Shown one piece after another: positions 1 to 8,675 of a DNA stretch of 64,000 bases. The first letter of the stretch is position 1. Every line of letters starts with the position of its first letter. Below the pieces are notes generated by a model. It ran no database searches, had not been told where the DNA came from, and saw only the letters and a list, made by a program, of their open reading frames with translations. The translations under genes and the position numbers were made by a program. The stretch comes from Roseicyclus sp. (GTDB lineage Bacteria > Pseudomonadota > Alphaproteobacteria > Rhodobacterales > Rhodobacteraceae): NCBI GenBank assembly GCA_018401965.1, contig JAGYJU010000009.1, positions 124,001 to 188,000 of the forward strand, in the 5' to 3' direction.

Positions 1-164
1 TCACGGTTCATCACCACGATTTCCGATTGGTCCGAAGACCCGCCGCCGCAGTTCAAGCCTTCGAAGATGCCCGAAGACGCGCCGCCGCGCCGCGAGAAAA
101 ACCCGTGCGTGACGCCCTCCAGCAGCGGCGAGGTCAGGATGTCGAGGGTCACGGTCAGGGGCAT
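1..164 (-). CDS. pgeF: Laccase-domain purine nucleoside phosphorylase / polyphenol oxidase (5' part only)
   Basis: Only the first 54 codons are inside the window; the gene runs off the left edge. The N-terminus reads THGFFSRRGGASSG followed by GLNCGGGSSD, which is the signature start of the YfiH/PgeF (Cu-oxidase_4) family. Members of this family act on purine nucleosides and edit mis-incorporated residues in peptidoglycan precursors. The ATG overlaps the stop of the upstream methyltransferase by 10 bases, so lgt, the methyltransferase and pgeF form one minus-strand operon. Family assignment is firm despite the truncation; the exact substrate cannot be judged. Confidence 0.85.
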   Translation of the reverse strand, partial: MPLTVTLDILTSPLLEGVTHGFFSRRGGASSGIFEGLNCGGGSSDQSEIVVMNR

Positions 165-1237
165 GTGGGGCCGGGGTCAAGCGCGGGGGGCAGCGGGCTG
201 CCCTCGGGTGTCAGGGCGAGCGTCTTGAAAAGGTGTCCCATCTGGGCGGGGTGCGTCAACCGCTTGTGTGCGGCGACATGGCTTTCGAGCGCCGGACCGG
301 CGAGGTTTTGCGCCAGAACCCGCGCCCGCGCGGTGATCCCGAGCCGTTCGAGGAACACGCCCTGGGGGGTCAGGGCGCTGGCCCGCGCCGGCTGTGCCGC
401 GCGCGCCAGGGGGCCAAAGGCCACATGGGCCGTCAGATCCGCCGTGCCGGGGGCTTCCAGGGGGTCGGCGGGCGCATGGGCGCGCAAAGCCTGGAACGTA
501 TCCCCCAGGCTCTCCCAATCGCCGTAATCCACGATCAGCGCGGCCCCGCCATGGCTGGCCACGCGCCGCCCGATGTCGCCCGCGATGGCCTCGGCGGGGG
601 TGCAGGTTTCGACGATCTGGCCTTGGGTCACGCTGTCGGCACGACGGGCCAGCGCGGCGATCGGGCTGGCGGGCGCAAGCCCCCAGGTCAGCCGCCCGTC
701 TTGCGCGCCGATCATGCGTTCGTGCCATTCGGCGCCTTGGCCCTTCTGGAATTGCCGGATCGGCAGGGCGTCGAAGAATTCGTTGGCGACCAGGTAGATC
801 GGCCCGTCGGGCAGATCCGCGACATTAGCGTGAAAGCATGGCGCGAAACCGGCCAGCGCGCGGGCTTGCAGGGCGCGCAGGCTGGGCGAGGCTTCGACAA
901 GGTGCAGCGACAGCGCCGCGTGAAACCCCGGCACGCCGCGCGTGGCGCGCAGCGCATCGGCCATCAGGCTGCCGCGCCCCGGTCCCAGTTCGGCCAGCAC
1001 GATCCGGGCGGGCGCGCCCTGATCCAGCCAGACCTGCGCCAGCCACAGGCCGATCAGTTCCCCGAACATCTGGCTGATTTCCGGCGCGGTGGTGAAATCG
1101 CCCTTGGCCCCCAGCGGGTCGCGGGTGGTGTAATAACCATGGTCTGGGTGCAACAGGCAATCCGCCATGTACTCGGCCAAGCTCATCGGCCCGGTCCGCG
1201 CGATCCGCGCCAGCAGACGGTCGCAGAGCGCTGTCAT
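155..1237 (-). CDS. SAM-dependent methyltransferase, NDUFAF7/MidA family (COG1565)
   Basis: This is a 360-residue protein of the NDUFAF7/MidA-like family, whose mitochondrial member methylates an arginine of a complex I subunit. Visible landmarks are the N-terminal LHPDHGYYT (about residues 29-37), [15 protein letters not shown] (about 46-60), the SAM-binding glycine loop [12 protein letters not shown] (about 81-92) and [14 protein letters not shown], which are all typical of this family. The start was set at the ATG that overlaps the lgt stop as ATGA; a longer open frame upstream is only lgt read in the wrong frame. It is translationally coupled with lgt and pgeF. A role in complex I assembly is inferred from family knowledge. 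Confidence 0.88.
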   Translation of the reverse strand: MTALCDRLLARIARTGPMSLAEYMADCLLHPDHGYYTTRDPLGAKGDFTTAPEISQMFGELIGLWLAQVWLDQGAPARIVLAELGPGRGSLMADALRATRGVPGFHAALSLHLVEASPSLRALQARALAGFAPCFHANVADLPDGPIYLVANEFFDALPIRQFQKGQGAEWHERMIGAQDGRLTWGLAPASPIAALARRADSVTQGQIVETCTPAEAIAGDIGRRVASHGGAALIVDYGDWESLGDTFQALRAHAPADPLEAPGTADLTAHVAFGPLARAAQPARASALTPQGVFLERLGITARARVLAQNLAGPALESHVAAHKRLTHPAQMGHLFKTLALTPEGSPLPPALDPGPTCP

Positions 1238-2151
1238 ATCGCCTCGGACCGTCGCGCGCGCATCACCAGCCACAGCCCCAGCGCGATCATCGGCAGCGAC
1301 AGGATCTGCCCCATGGTCAGCCCAAGCGTCGGCGACAGCGCGAGGGCAAAGCCGATCGGGTTGCCCTCGGTCACGAATTGCGCATCGGGCTGGCGGACGA
1401 ATTCCACCGCGAACCGCGCAAGACCGTAAAGCGTGAAGAACAGGCCGGTCAGCGCACCGGGGGTTTTCAGCCAACCGCGCGACCAGGCCAGCCAGATCAG
1501 GATGACGCCCATCACCAGCCCTTCCAGCGCCGCCTGATAAAGCTGTGAGGGGTGGCGGGCACACATCTGGCCCAGTTCCGTCATCACGATCCCCACCGGG
1601 CCGGGGCAGGCCTGGGCGGCGGGGCCGGGAAAGATCACGCCCCAGGGCGCATCGGTCGGCCGCCCCCAGAGTTCCGCGTTGATGAAATTGGCCAGCCGTC
1701 CAAGGCCAAGGCCGATGGCCACCACCATCGCCATCGCATCGGCCGCCTGCAGCGGCGCCACTTTCTGGGTCCGGCAAAACAGGTAGGCCGCCACCGCCAC
1801 CCCGATCAGCCCGCCGTGAAACGCCATGCCGCCTTGCCAGATGTGCAGGATCTGGCCCGGGTTCTGCAGGTAGTAGCCTGGCTGGTAGAACACCACGAAT
1901 CCGAGCCGCCCGCCCAGGATCACGCCAAGAACCACGGCGGTCAGCAAGCTTTCGACCTGGTCGGGGCGCATCGGCGCGATGCCCTGCGGCCAAAGGTCGG
2001 GGCGTTTGACGGCGGCCACGATCAACCGCCAGCCCGCGACCAACCCGACGATATAGGCCAGCGCATACCAGCGCAGCGCAAAATCGAAACCGCCGATGCT
2101 GATGCTGAACAGGTCGGGCGACAGGTCGGGAAAGGGGATTGCAAGGGGCAT
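1234..2151 (-). CDS. lgt: Prolipoprotein diacylglyceryl transferase
   Basis: Lgt transfers diacylglycerol from phosphatidylglycerol to the lipobox cysteine of prolipoproteins in the inner membrane. The 305-residue product has multiple hydrophobic segments, the HGG motif (about residue 112) and the Lgt signature [13 protein letters not shown] (about 151-163), and ends near the normal length for the family. The start chosen is the ATG giving [14 protein letters not shown], because the 40 codons upstream are unlike any Lgt N-terminus. It is the first gene of the lgt-methyltransferase-pgeF minus-strand operon and is divergent from ubiK. Two lipoproteins in this window (near 16 kb and 39 kb) are potential substrates. 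Confidence 0.95.
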   Translation of the reverse strand: MPLAIPFPDLSPDLFSISIGGFDFALRWYALAYIVGLVAGWRLIVAAVKRPDLWPQGIAPMRPDQVESLLTAVVLGVILGGRLGFVVFYQPGYYLQNPGQILHIWQGGMAFHGGLIGVAVAAYLFCRTQKVAPLQAADAMAMVVAIGLGLGRLANFINAELWGRPTDAPWGVIFPGPAAQACPGPVGIVMTELGQMCARHPSQLYQAALEGLVMGVILIWLAWSRGWLKTPGALTGLFFTLYGLARFAVEFVRQPDAQFVTEGNPIGFALALSPTLGLTMGQILSLPMIALGLWLVMRARRSEAI

Positions 2152-2270
2152 GGCAGGCTCCGGCCTCTGGGTCAGTCCGGGCCATGGGTGGTCGGGGCCT
2201 GCGGCGAAGTCAACCTTGATCCGGGCCGCAGGCGGGGCCATATCGGACACAACAGCCAAGGAGCGCCGCA

Positions 2271-2513
2271 ATGCAGACCCGCAACAAGATCATGGAAGAC
2301 ATCAGCCAGCTGATGACCAATGCCATGGGCGTGGCCCAGGGTGCCAAGGAAGAAGCCGAAACCGCGATGAAATCGCTGATGGACCGCTGGCTGGCCGACC
2401 GCGATTTCGTCACCCGCGACGAATTCGAAGCCGTGCGCGCCATGGCCCAGAAGGCGCGGGAAGAAAACGAAGCCCTCAAGGCGCGCATCGCCGCGCTGGA
2501 AGCCAAGGGCTGA
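2271..2513 (+). CDS. ubiK: Ubiquinone biosynthesis accessory factor UbiK / BMFP family
   Basis: This is a small 80-residue protein with an N-terminal amphipathic stretch ([10 protein letters not shown]) and a C-terminal coiled coil ([17 protein letters not shown]). This architecture is typical of the YqiC/BMFP family, which includes UbiK. In Enterobacteria UbiK binds UbiJ and supports aerobic ubiquinone synthesis; brucella membrane-fusogenic BMFP is the alphaproteobacterial relative. An AAGGAG ribosome site precedes the ATG by about seven bases. It is divergent from lgt and is a single-gene unit. The role is inferred from family membership. Confidence 0.85.
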   Translation: MQTRNKIMEDISQLMTNAMGVAQGAKEEAETAMKSLMDRWLADRDFVTRDEFEAVRAMAQKAREENEALKARIAALEAKG

Positions 2514-2526
2514 TCATCGCGCATTG

Positions 2527-2585
2527 GTAGGGTGCGCCTCGAGGCGCACCTTTCTTTGCGCGACAGGTACGCCTCAAGGCGCACC
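2527..2585. repeat. Pair of REP palindromes beginning with GTAG
   Basis: A perfect 20-bp palindrome (2531-2550, arms GGTGCGCCTC/GAGGCGCACC) is preceded by GTAG at 2527. A second, less perfect copy (2566-2585) follows after 15 bases. The GTAG leader plus GC-rich hairpin matches the REP elements that accompany RAYT transposases. The second copy contains the distal stop codon of the broken RAYT frame on the opposite strand. Confidence 0.8.
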
Positions 2586-3086
2586 CCACGCAGGATCATC
2601 TAGATCAAACATCATCCCCTGGACGCCATCCCGATGTACCCAGGACAGGCTCCAATCCAACGGGTCCGCGACCAACCCGTGCTTCACCGGGTTCATCCAG
2701 CAATATCTTGTCAGCGCCGCCACGGCCGTGGGCGACCGCACATGGTGCTTCCACTGTCGCCGCTGCCATGACCCGCGTTCCCGCCGGGCCCTGTGACTGG
2801 CGCGCGCACTGCCCTCACCCGGAAGGGCCTATTTGAACCGCGCCTTGATCACCCGCCATCGGTTCGGAAAATCGCTGTCACCCGCAGGCAGGGTCCAGAT
2901 CATGTGCAGATGATCGGGCAGGATCACGCAGGCCTCGATGCGAAAAGGCCGCTCCGCCATCGTGCGCCGGACGGCCAGGCGCAAGGCCCCGGCGTGTCGG
3001 ACCAGCGCGTCGGCACCACGATCCTCGAGGGCAAGGGTGAAAAAGATCGTGTCACCGGGGATGCGGGGGCGAAGATAGGCTGACAT
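2574..3086 (-). pseudogene. REP-associated tyrosine transposase (RAYT, Y1/TnpA_REP) interrupted by a stop codon
   Basis: The frame from ATG 3086 (MSAYLRPRIPGDTIFFTLAL) carries the RAYT landmarks: LPDHLHMIWTLP, which holds the HUH-like histidine pair; then RERGSWQRRQWKHH; then YCWMNPVKHGLV, which is in the same frame and ends at a TGA in the REP at 2574. A single TAG at 2829-2831, right after VIKARFK, cuts it in two. No frameshift is needed to join the halves. Full length would be 170 residues including the stop. The conserved catalytic-region tyrosine of YCWMNPVKHG lies beyond the stop, so the N-terminal fragment should be inactive. It is flanked on both sides by REPs of the same sequence. 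Confidence 0.85.
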
Positions 3087-3128
3087 GGCCAGAGCATCGC
3101 CCACCCCGACAAACAAGAGGTTAGCTTC

Positions 3129-3156
3129 GTAGGGTGCGCCTGAAGGCACACCCTAC
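3129..3156. repeat. REP palindrome with GTAG at both ends
   Basis: An imperfect palindrome, GTAGGGTGCGCC...GGCACACCCTAC, lies just upstream of the RAYT pseudogene start. The core GTGCGCC matches the two REPs on the other side of the pseudogene, so the transposase is bracketed by its own repeat family. Confidence 0.8.
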
Positions 3157-3203
3157 ACAACCCGGATCAAATCAGCCCACATCCCACAATATCTTGTGGA
3201 TAC

Positions 3204-3339
3204 CCCAGCCCCTAGCGGGTCTTTGGCTATGCGTCACAAAAATACTGCTTTACAGACCGCTGCAACAGCCGCACCGTATATCGTAGGTGATGGGCACTCC
3301 GCCCCCACCCCTATGGAAGGCACCCAGCCGCTAGCGGGC
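3204..3339 (+). repeat. Short direct repeats in the RAYT to YbjN spacer
   Basis: The roughly 300-base stretch between the RAYT start and the next gene has no convincing ORF. Besides the REP it holds two 17-base near-identical blocks of the form CCCAGCC-S-CTAGCGGG-Y at 3204-3220 and 3323-3339, about 120 bases apart. Each has a small CTAG-centred dyad. Function unknown. Confidence 0.4.
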
Positions 3340-3392
3340 GTCCACCCCTTGGACCCTACGCCCCCACGGCGGCCAAACACGAGGCCTGGGCA

Positions 3393-3896
3393 ATGTCGCA
3401 TTCCGAACAGTATCTGGACATCGAAGACCTGCATCCCATCGACATCGTCGAAACGCTGGCATCGCATCACGAATGGGATTTCGACCGGATCACCGATGAC
3501 CAGATCGCCATGGCCATCGAGGGCCAGTGGCGCACCTATTCCGTCACCCTGGCCTGGTCGGCCTATGACGAAACGCTGCGGATGATCTGCACCTTCGAGA
3601 TGGAACCGCCCGCCGAGGCTCTGCCGGCGCTCTACGAGACGCTGAACCTGACCAATGACCGGCTTTGGGCCGGGGCCTTTACCTACTGGGCCGGTCAAAA
3701 GCTGATGGTCTACCGCTACGGTCTTGTCCTGGCGGGCGAACAACTGGCCAGCCCCGACCAGATCGCCTGCATGGTGGAAACCGCCGTGATGGCGGCCGAA
3801 CGCTATTACCCGGCGTTCCAGCTGGCCTGTTGGGGCAACCAGACCCCGGCCGAGGCGATGCAGGTCGCCATTGCAGAGACCTACGGCCGCGCCTAA
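3393..3896 (+). CDS. YbjN domain-containing protein
   Basis: This is a 167-residue soluble acidic protein with no signal peptide or membrane segment. It matches the YbjN-type fold common in alphaproteobacteria, with an N-terminal HPIDIVETLASHHEWDF region, a middle strand-rich part ending CTFEMEPP, and NDRLWAGAFTYW. YbjN proteins resemble type III secretion chaperones in fold and their biochemical role is unsettled. It starts at the ATG (MSHSEQYLDI) and lies 32 bases upstream of proC in the same orientation, so co-transcription is likely. I infer no specific function. Confidence 0.7.
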   Translation: MSHSEQYLDIEDLHPIDIVETLASHHEWDFDRITDDQIAMAIEGQWRTYSVTLAWSAYDETLRMICTFEMEPPAEALPALYETLNLTNDRLWAGAFTYWAGQKLMVYRYGLVLAGEQLASPDQIACMVETAVMAAERYYPAFQLACWGNQTPAEAMQVAIAETYGRA

Positions 3897-3928
3897 CCTC
3901 TGCCCCCGAAGACGAACGGGGGAACGAT

Positions 3929-4741
3929 ATGGATTTCGGCGATATTTCGCGCCGTGGGCTGGTGATGCTGGGCTGCGGCAAGATGGGATCGGCCATGCTG
4001 GCGGGGTGGCTGGCGGGGGGGCTTGACCCGCGTGCGGTGCATGTGATCGACCCGCACCCGTCCGATTGGCTGCGCACGACGGGCGTGGCGATCAACGCCG
4101 ATCTGCCGACCGATCCAGCCGTGCTGATGGTCGCGGTCAAGCCGCAGATGATGCAGGATGCGCTGCCTCGGGTCGCGCATTTTGGCGGCGGCGGCACGCT
4201 GATCCTGTCGGTGGCGGCCGGCACGCCCATCGCCGCCTACGAGGCCGCGTTCGGGTCCGGCACCCGCGTCATCCGCTCCATGCCCAACACGCCCGCCGCC
4301 ATCGGCAAGGGGATCACCGCGATCATCGGCAATGCCGCCGCCACGCCTGCCGACCTGGACCTGTCGGACAGGCTGTTGTCGGCCATAGGCCAGGTGGTGC
4401 GCCTGTCGGATGAGGATCAGATCGATGCCGTCACCGGCCTTTCGGGATCGGGCCCGGCCTATGTCTTCTACATGATCGACGCGTTGGCGGCCGCCGGTGT
4501 GGCCCAGGGCCTGCCGCCCGAGATGGCGATGCAGCTGGCCAAGGCCACGGTCGCGGGCGCGGGCGCGCTGGCCGAACAGGCCGAAGACACGCCCGAACAG
4601 CTGCGCATCAACGTGACCTCGCCAAATGGCACGACCCAGGCCGGTCTGGCCGTGCTGATGGAGGCGCGCGCGGGCCTGTCCCCGTTGATCACCGCCACCG
4701 TCGCCGCCGCCACCGCCCGCAGCCGGGAGCTGAAGGGATGA
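3929..4741 (+). CDS. proC: Pyrroline-5-carboxylate reductase
   Basis: ProC catalyses the last step of proline synthesis, reducing 1-pyrroline-5-carboxylate with NAD(P)H. The 270-residue product is normal length. It shows the N-terminal Rossmann motif GCGKMGSAM, the SMPNTPA segment of the active-site region and the C-terminal GLSGSGPAYVF signature. The start is the ATG behind a GGGGGA stretch (MDFGDISRRGLV); a longer open frame reaches back into the upstream gene but is out of register with any known ProC. Its stop overlaps the start of csaA (ATGA), giving translational coupling. Confidence 0.95.
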   Translation: MDFGDISRRGLVMLGCGKMGSAMLAGWLAGGLDPRAVHVIDPHPSDWLRTTGVAINADLPTDPAVLMVAVKPQMMQDALPRVAHFGGGGTLILSVAAGTPIAAYEAAFGSGTRVIRSMPNTPAAIGKGITAIIGNAAATPADLDLSDRLLSAIGQVVRLSDEDQIDAVTGLSGSGPAYVFYMIDALAAAGVAQGLPPEMAMQLAKATVAGAGALAEQAEDTPEQLRINVTSPNGTTQAGLAVLMEARAGLSPLITATVAAATARSRELKG

Positions 4742-5079
4742 CCGACACCATCACCCTCGATGATTTCGCCCGGATCGACATCCGCGTGGGCACCGTCACC
4801 CGGGCAGAGCCCTTTCCCGAGGCGCGCAAACCCGCGATCAAGCTTTGGGTCGATTACGGGCCGGACATCGGGATCCGGAAAAGTTCGGCCCAGATCACGG
4901 CCCATTACACCCCCGAGGCCCTGATCGGGCGCCAGGTTCTGGGGGTGGTGAACTTCCCGCCGCGCCAGATCGGCCCCTTCCTGTCCGAGGCGTTGGTGCT
5001 GGGCCTGCATGATGACAACGGCCAAGTCGTTCTTATCGCCCCCGATACCCCCGTCCCGAACGGAGAAAAAATGTGCTGA
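4738..5079 (+). CDS. csaA: CsaA-like tRNA-binding (EMAP/OB-fold) protein
   Basis: This 113-residue protein consists of a single tRNA-binding OB-fold domain: FARIDIRVGTV at the N-terminus, then KSSAQIT and VVNFPPRQIGPFLSE. These are classic CsaA/Trbp111 motifs. CsaA binds tRNA elbows as a dimer and was described as a secretion-related chaperone in Bacillus. Its start overlaps the proC stop, and its stop lies inside the start region of the downstream dehydrogenase, so proC, csaA and the dehydrogenase are tightly packed in one operon. Family assignment is strong; the cellular role in this lineage is not established. Confidence 0.88.
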   Translation: MTDTITLDDFARIDIRVGTVTRAEPFPEARKPAIKLWVDYGPDIGIRKSSAQITAHYTPEALIGRQVLGVVNFPPRQIGPFLSEALVLGLHDDNGQVVLIAPDTPVPNGEKMC

Positions 5080-6023
5080 AACTTCTGATCTCGCGCCGCC
5101 TGCCCGAAACCGTCATGGCCGAGGCCGAGGCAGGCTTCGATGTCACCTGCCGCCCCGTCACCACGCCGATGGACCCAGCCGAATGCGTTGCGGCCTTGGG
5201 TGATTTCGACATCATCCTGCCGACGCTGGGCGATGCGTTCCGCGCCCCGGCCTTTGCAGCGGTGCCGGATCCGCGCGCGCGGCTTCTGGCCAATTTCGGG
5301 GTGGGCTACAACCATATCGACGTGGCCGCCGCCCGCGCCGCGGGCCTGGCCGTGACCAATACGCCGGGGGCGGTGACCGATGCCACCGCCGATATCGCGC
5401 TGACGCTGATCCTGATGACCGCGCGCCGCGTGGGCCAGGGCGAACGGATGGTGCGCGCAGGCGCCTGGTCGGGCTGGCACCCGACCCAGATGCTGGGGCT
5501 GCATGTCTCGGGCAAGACCGTCTGCGTCATCGGCATGGGCCGTATCGGGCAGGCCATCGCGCGGCGCTGTCATTTCGGCTTTGGCTGCAAGATCGTCTAT
5601 GCCAACCGCTCGCCCAAGGCGGTCGATTTCCCCGCCACCCAGATGGATATGGACGCGGCCCTTGCCGCCGCCGATATCGTGGTTCTGGCCACGCCCGGTG
5701 GGGCCGATACCCATCACCTGATCGGCGCGGCGCACTTCGCGGCGATGGCGCCCCATGCGATCTTCGTCAATATCTCGCGCGGCGATGTGGTCGATGAGGC
5801 GGCGTTGATGGACGCGCTGCACTCGGGGCAGATCGGCGGCGCGGGGCTCGATGTCTACGAACACGAACCCGTGGTCCCCGAGGCCTTGTTGGCGATGGAA
5901 AACGTCACGCTCCTGCCGCATCTGGGCACCGCCGCGCTTGAGGTGCGCGAAGACATGGGGCGGATGGCGTTGGCCAATTGCATCGCTTTCGCCGAAGGAC
6001 GCGCGCTGCCCAACCCCGTCTGA
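5073..6023 (+). CDS. D-2-hydroxyacid dehydrogenase (glyoxylate/hydroxypyruvate reductase type)
   Basis: This is a 316-residue NAD(P)-dependent D-2-hydroxyacid dehydrogenase. The cofactor loop is VIGMGRIGQAIA, and the catalytic Arg, Glu and His sit in NISRGDVVDE, DVYEHEP and LLPHLGTAA. The N-terminal segment ANFGVGYNHID is typical of glyoxylate/hydroxypyruvate reductases (GyaR/GhrB-like). The start is a GTG that overlaps the csaA stop by seven bases; no ATG in frame would keep the first strand (MLKLLISRRL). It is the last gene of the proC-csaA operon, convergent with tdk across a hairpin. Substrate preference cannot be set from sequence. Confidence 0.88.
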   Translation: MLKLLISRRLPETVMAEAEAGFDVTCRPVTTPMDPAECVAALGDFDIILPTLGDAFRAPAFAAVPDPRARLLANFGVGYNHIDVAAARAAGLAVTNTPGAVTDATADIALTLILMTARRVGQGERMVRAGAWSGWHPTQMLGLHVSGKTVCVIGMGRIGQAIARRCHFGFGCKIVYANRSPKAVDFPATQMDMDAALAAADIVVLATPGGADTHHLIGAAHFAAMAPHAIFVNISRGDVVDEAALMDALHSGQIGGAGLDVYEHEPVVPEALLAMENVTLLPHLGTAALEVREDMGRMALANCIAFAEGRALPNPV

Positions 6024-6057
6024 GCCTCTTCATCTTTCTGTAAATACGCCGGGGAGC

Positions 6058-6078
6058 GCGAGGGGCAGCGCCCCTCGC
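6058..6078. terminator. Hairpin between convergent genes (AGC-loop type)
   Basis: A 9-bp perfect stem GCGAGGGGC / GCCCCTCGC closes an AGC loop, preceded by a TTCATCTTTC...AAATACGCCGGGG lead. It lies between the convergent dehydrogenase and tdk stops and can fold on both transcripts, so a bidirectional terminator is likely. Related copies occur at 41.5 kb and, more loosely, 22.2 kb. Confidence 0.65.
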
Positions 6079-6107
6079 ACGGGTCGGCGCCGCAGGCGAC
6101 GAGATGT

Positions 6108-6698
6108 TCAGCTGGCCTGCCGATCCCCCGTCGCCTCGCGGAAATGGCGGCGGCACAGCGACACGTAGCGGTCATTGCCGCCCACCTCGATCTGCGCGCC
6201 CTCGGTCAGCGCGCGGCCCGAGGCATCGACCCGGATCACCATGCTGGCCTTGCGCCCGCAGTGGCAGATCGTGCGCACCTCGCGCATTTCATCGGCCAGC
6301 GCCAAAAGCGCCGCCGAGCCCGGAAACAGCTCGCCCCGGAAATCGACGCGCAACCCGTAGCACATCACCGGAACGCCCAGGTCATCGACCACGCGGGCCA
6401 ATTGCCAGACCTGGTCGCGCGTCATCCATTGTGCCTCGTCGATCAGCACGCAGGCGCAGGGCCCCGCCGCAAGCCGCGCCGCGATCGTGTCGAACAGGTC
6501 GGTGTCCTGGGCATAGGTGTCGGCCTCGGCCTCGATGCCGATGCGGCTGCCGATCCGGCCCTTGCCCGCGCGGTCGTCGAAATTGGCGGTCAACAGGTAG
6601 GTCTGCATGCCGCGTTCGATGTAATTGTAGGACGCTTGCAACAGCAGGGTCGATTTGCCCGCGTTCATCGTCGAAAAATGGAAATACAGCTTGGCCAT
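6108..6698 (-). CDS. tdk: Thymidine kinase
   Basis: Tdk phosphorylates thymidine in the salvage pathway. The 196-residue product is close to the E. coli enzyme throughout. The P-loop is STMNAGKS (GKS at 14-16), the Walker B/catalytic part is CVLIDEAQWMTRDQV, the dNTP site is YGLRVDFRGELFPGS, and zinc-binding cysteines lie in CHCGRKAS and SLCRRHF. The start (MAKLYFHFS) aligns exactly with the family. It is divergent from the next gene across a 100-base gap and convergent with the dehydrogenase on the other side. Confidence 0.96.
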   Translation of the reverse strand: MAKLYFHFSTMNAGKSTLLLQASYNYIERGMQTYLLTANFDDRAGKGRIGSRIGIEAEADTYAQDTDLFDTIAARLAAGPCACVLIDEAQWMTRDQVWQLARVVDDLGVPVMCYGLRVDFRGELFPGSAALLALADEMREVRTICHCGRKASMVIRVDASGRALTEGAQIEVGGNDRYVSLCRRHFREATGDRQAS

Positions 6699-6798
6699 GC
6701 CTGCCTATCTGCCCCAGCGCGCGCGGACGGGCAAGATTGACCGCGCAGCCCAAAGCGGGTTTGGTGCGCGCAACCTGGGTGAGCGGTGTGAGGGTGGT

Positions 6799-7272
6799 AT
6801 GAGTGAACAGGCGAAACTTTATCTCAAGCGGCATGCCGAACGCCTGGTCAAGGATGTCGGATTTGCCGCCGCCTGTGACCTGACGGGCCGGTCAAAGGCG
6901 ACCTTGGGGCGCTATTTTTCCGACGCGCAGGAACATGCCGACCGCTTCATGCCCATCGATGCGGTGGCCGCCCTGGAAGCGGTGGCATCTTTCCCGCATG
7001 TCACGACGGCCCTGGCGGAACTCAACGGTGCGCAGATCACCCATGACCCCGAGGGGCCTGGCACGGCGCCCCTTCGGGGGGATGGGGGCGTGAACGGCCA
7101 TGTCATCGCGCTCAGCCAGCGGTTCGCGATCTTGATGGCGGAATATCACCGCGCCATCGCGGATGGTCACATCTCTGTCACCGAAACCCGCCGCCTGCTG
7201 GCAGAGACGCTGGACCTGCAAAAGGTCCTGGTCGCGATGAAGCTGCGGCTGGAGGCCGAAGGCCGGCGGTGA
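6799..7272 (+). CDS. Hypothetical protein with possible N-terminal helix-turn-helix
   Basis: This is a 157-residue soluble protein of unknown function. The N-terminal half (ERLVKDVGFAAACDLTGRSKATLGRYF) looks like a helix-turn-helix in which ATLGRYF could be the recognition helix. The C-terminal part (about 100-157) is a long amphipathic helical region rich in Leu, Ala and Glu. The organisation is reminiscent of phage CII-type regulators, but the similarity is too weak for a name. The start is the ATG behind GAGGGTGGT; longer frames reach into the tdk promoter. It stands alone, divergent from tdk and followed by lolC. Confidence 0.55.
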   Translation: MSEQAKLYLKRHAERLVKDVGFAAACDLTGRSKATLGRYFSDAQEHADRFMPIDAVAALEAVASFPHVTTALAELNGAQITHDPEGPGTAPLRGDGGVNGHVIALSQRFAILMAEYHRAIADGHISVTETRRLLAETLDLQKVLVAMKLRLEAEGRR

Positions 7273-7379
7273 TCCGTCCGCGGCCGCCCGCCGGGACTGA
7301 GGCAGGCATCGCCGCCCCCTGCGCTTGACAGGGGCGCGAAACTCGCCACGTTGCGCGCAAGCCCGAAAGGACATGCCCC

Positions 7380-8675
7380 TTGCCCCGCACCCCTGCGCCC
7401 TTTGCCCGTTTCGAAATCATGATCGCCTGGCGCTACCTGCGCGCCCGCCGCGCCGAGGGCGGGGTCAGCACGATGACCGTGATCAGCTTTCTGGGCATCA
7501 TGCTGGCGGTGGCGGCGCTGATCGCCACCTTGGCGGTGCGCAGCGGCTTTCGCCATGAATTCGTCGGCACGATCCTGGGCGCCAACCCGCATATCAGCCT
7601 GTATGACCAGATCGAACTGGACGACACCGGCCGCCAGAACCGCGTGTTCGAAGATTATGCACAGGCCGCCAGCGCCGTCGCCGCCGTGCCCGGCGTGGCC
7701 CATGCGGCCGCCATCATTCGCGGCCAGGTCATGGCCACGAACGCGGGCCGCAACGCGGGTGTGGAGGTGATCGGGATCGACGCTGCCGATCTTGCGAGCG
7801 TGCCGCTGGTGGCCGCGCCGGAAATCGCGATGGGCGATCTGGCGCGGTTTGGCGCGGGCGAGGGCGGGGGCATCGCCATCGGCAGCGGCGTGGCGCGCGA
7901 ATTGGGCCTGCGGGTGGGCGACAGGCTGCGCCTGATTTCGCCCGATGGTGCGCGCACGCCCTTTGGCACCAGCCCGCGCGTCTCAGCCTTCGAGGTGGTC
8001 TATATCTTCCAGGTGGGGCGTTGGGATATCGACCGGGTTCGGGTCTACATGCCTTTCGCGCAGGCGCAGGATTATTTCAACCGCGACGGCGTGGCCGATG
8101 AAATCGAGGTATTCCTCGACGATCCCGAGCGGGTCGAGGCGATGATCCTGCCGGTGCTGATGGCGGCGGGCGAGGTGTCGATCTGGACCTGGCGCGACAG
8201 TTCCGGCGCCTTTCTGCAAGCCTTGCAGATGGAGGACAACATCATGTTCATCATCCTGTCGATCCTCGTGTTGATCGCCACGATGAACATCGTGTCGGGC
8301 CTGATCATGCTGGTGAAGAACAAATCGCGCGATATCGGCATCCTGCGGACCATGGGGCTGTCGGAAGGGTCGGTGTTGCGGGTGTTCTTCCTGTGTGGAT
8401 CGTCCATCGGGGTGGCGGGGACGATCGCGGGCGTGGCGCTTGGATCTGCCTTTGCGATCTGGATCGACCCGATTTTCGCCTTCGTGAATTTCGTTGCGGG
8501 TGGCGGTGTCTGGGACCCGTCGGTGCGGATGATTTCCAGCCTGCCCGCGCGGCTGGAATGGGGCGATGTCGGATCGGCGGTGGCCTTGTCGCTGGGCCTG
8601 TCCTTCGTGGTCACGATCTTTCCCGCGCGCCGCGCCGCGCGGATGAACCCGGTCGAGGCGCTGCGCTATGAATGA
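7380..8675 (+). CDS. lolC: Lipoprotein-releasing ABC transporter permease LolC/LolE
   Basis: This is the inner-membrane permease that extracts mature lipoproteins for transfer to LolA. The 431-residue product has one N-terminal membrane segment after [15 protein letters not shown], a large periplasmic domain (about 60-285) and a C-terminal FtsX domain with three segments and the cytoplasmic coupling stretch [15 protein letters not shown]. Only one permease is present, as is usual for alphaproteobacteria (LolF-like, serving both roles). The start is assigned to TTG at 7380, eight bases after AAAGGA; the internal ATG 39 bases on would remove part of the cytoplasmic leader. It overlaps lolD by eight bases. 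Confidence 0.93.
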   Translation: MPRTPAPFARFEIMIAWRYLRARRAEGGVSTMTVISFLGIMLAVAALIATLAVRSGFRHEFVGTILGANPHISLYDQIELDDTGRQNRVFEDYAQAASAVAAVPGVAHAAAIIRGQVMATNAGRNAGVEVIGIDAADLASVPLVAAPEIAMGDLARFGAGEGGGIAIGSGVARELGLRVGDRLRLISPDGARTPFGTSPRVSAFEVVYIFQVGRWDIDRVRVYMPFAQAQDYFNRDGVADEIEVFLDDPERVEAMILPVLMAAGEVSIWTWRDSSGAFLQALQMEDNIMFIILSILVLIATMNIVSGLIMLVKNKSRDIGILRTMGLSEGSVLRVFFLCGSSIGVAGTIAGVALGSAFAIWIDPIFAFVNFVAGGGVWDPSVRMISSLPARLEWGDVGSAVALSLGLSFVVTIFPARRAARMNPVEALRYE

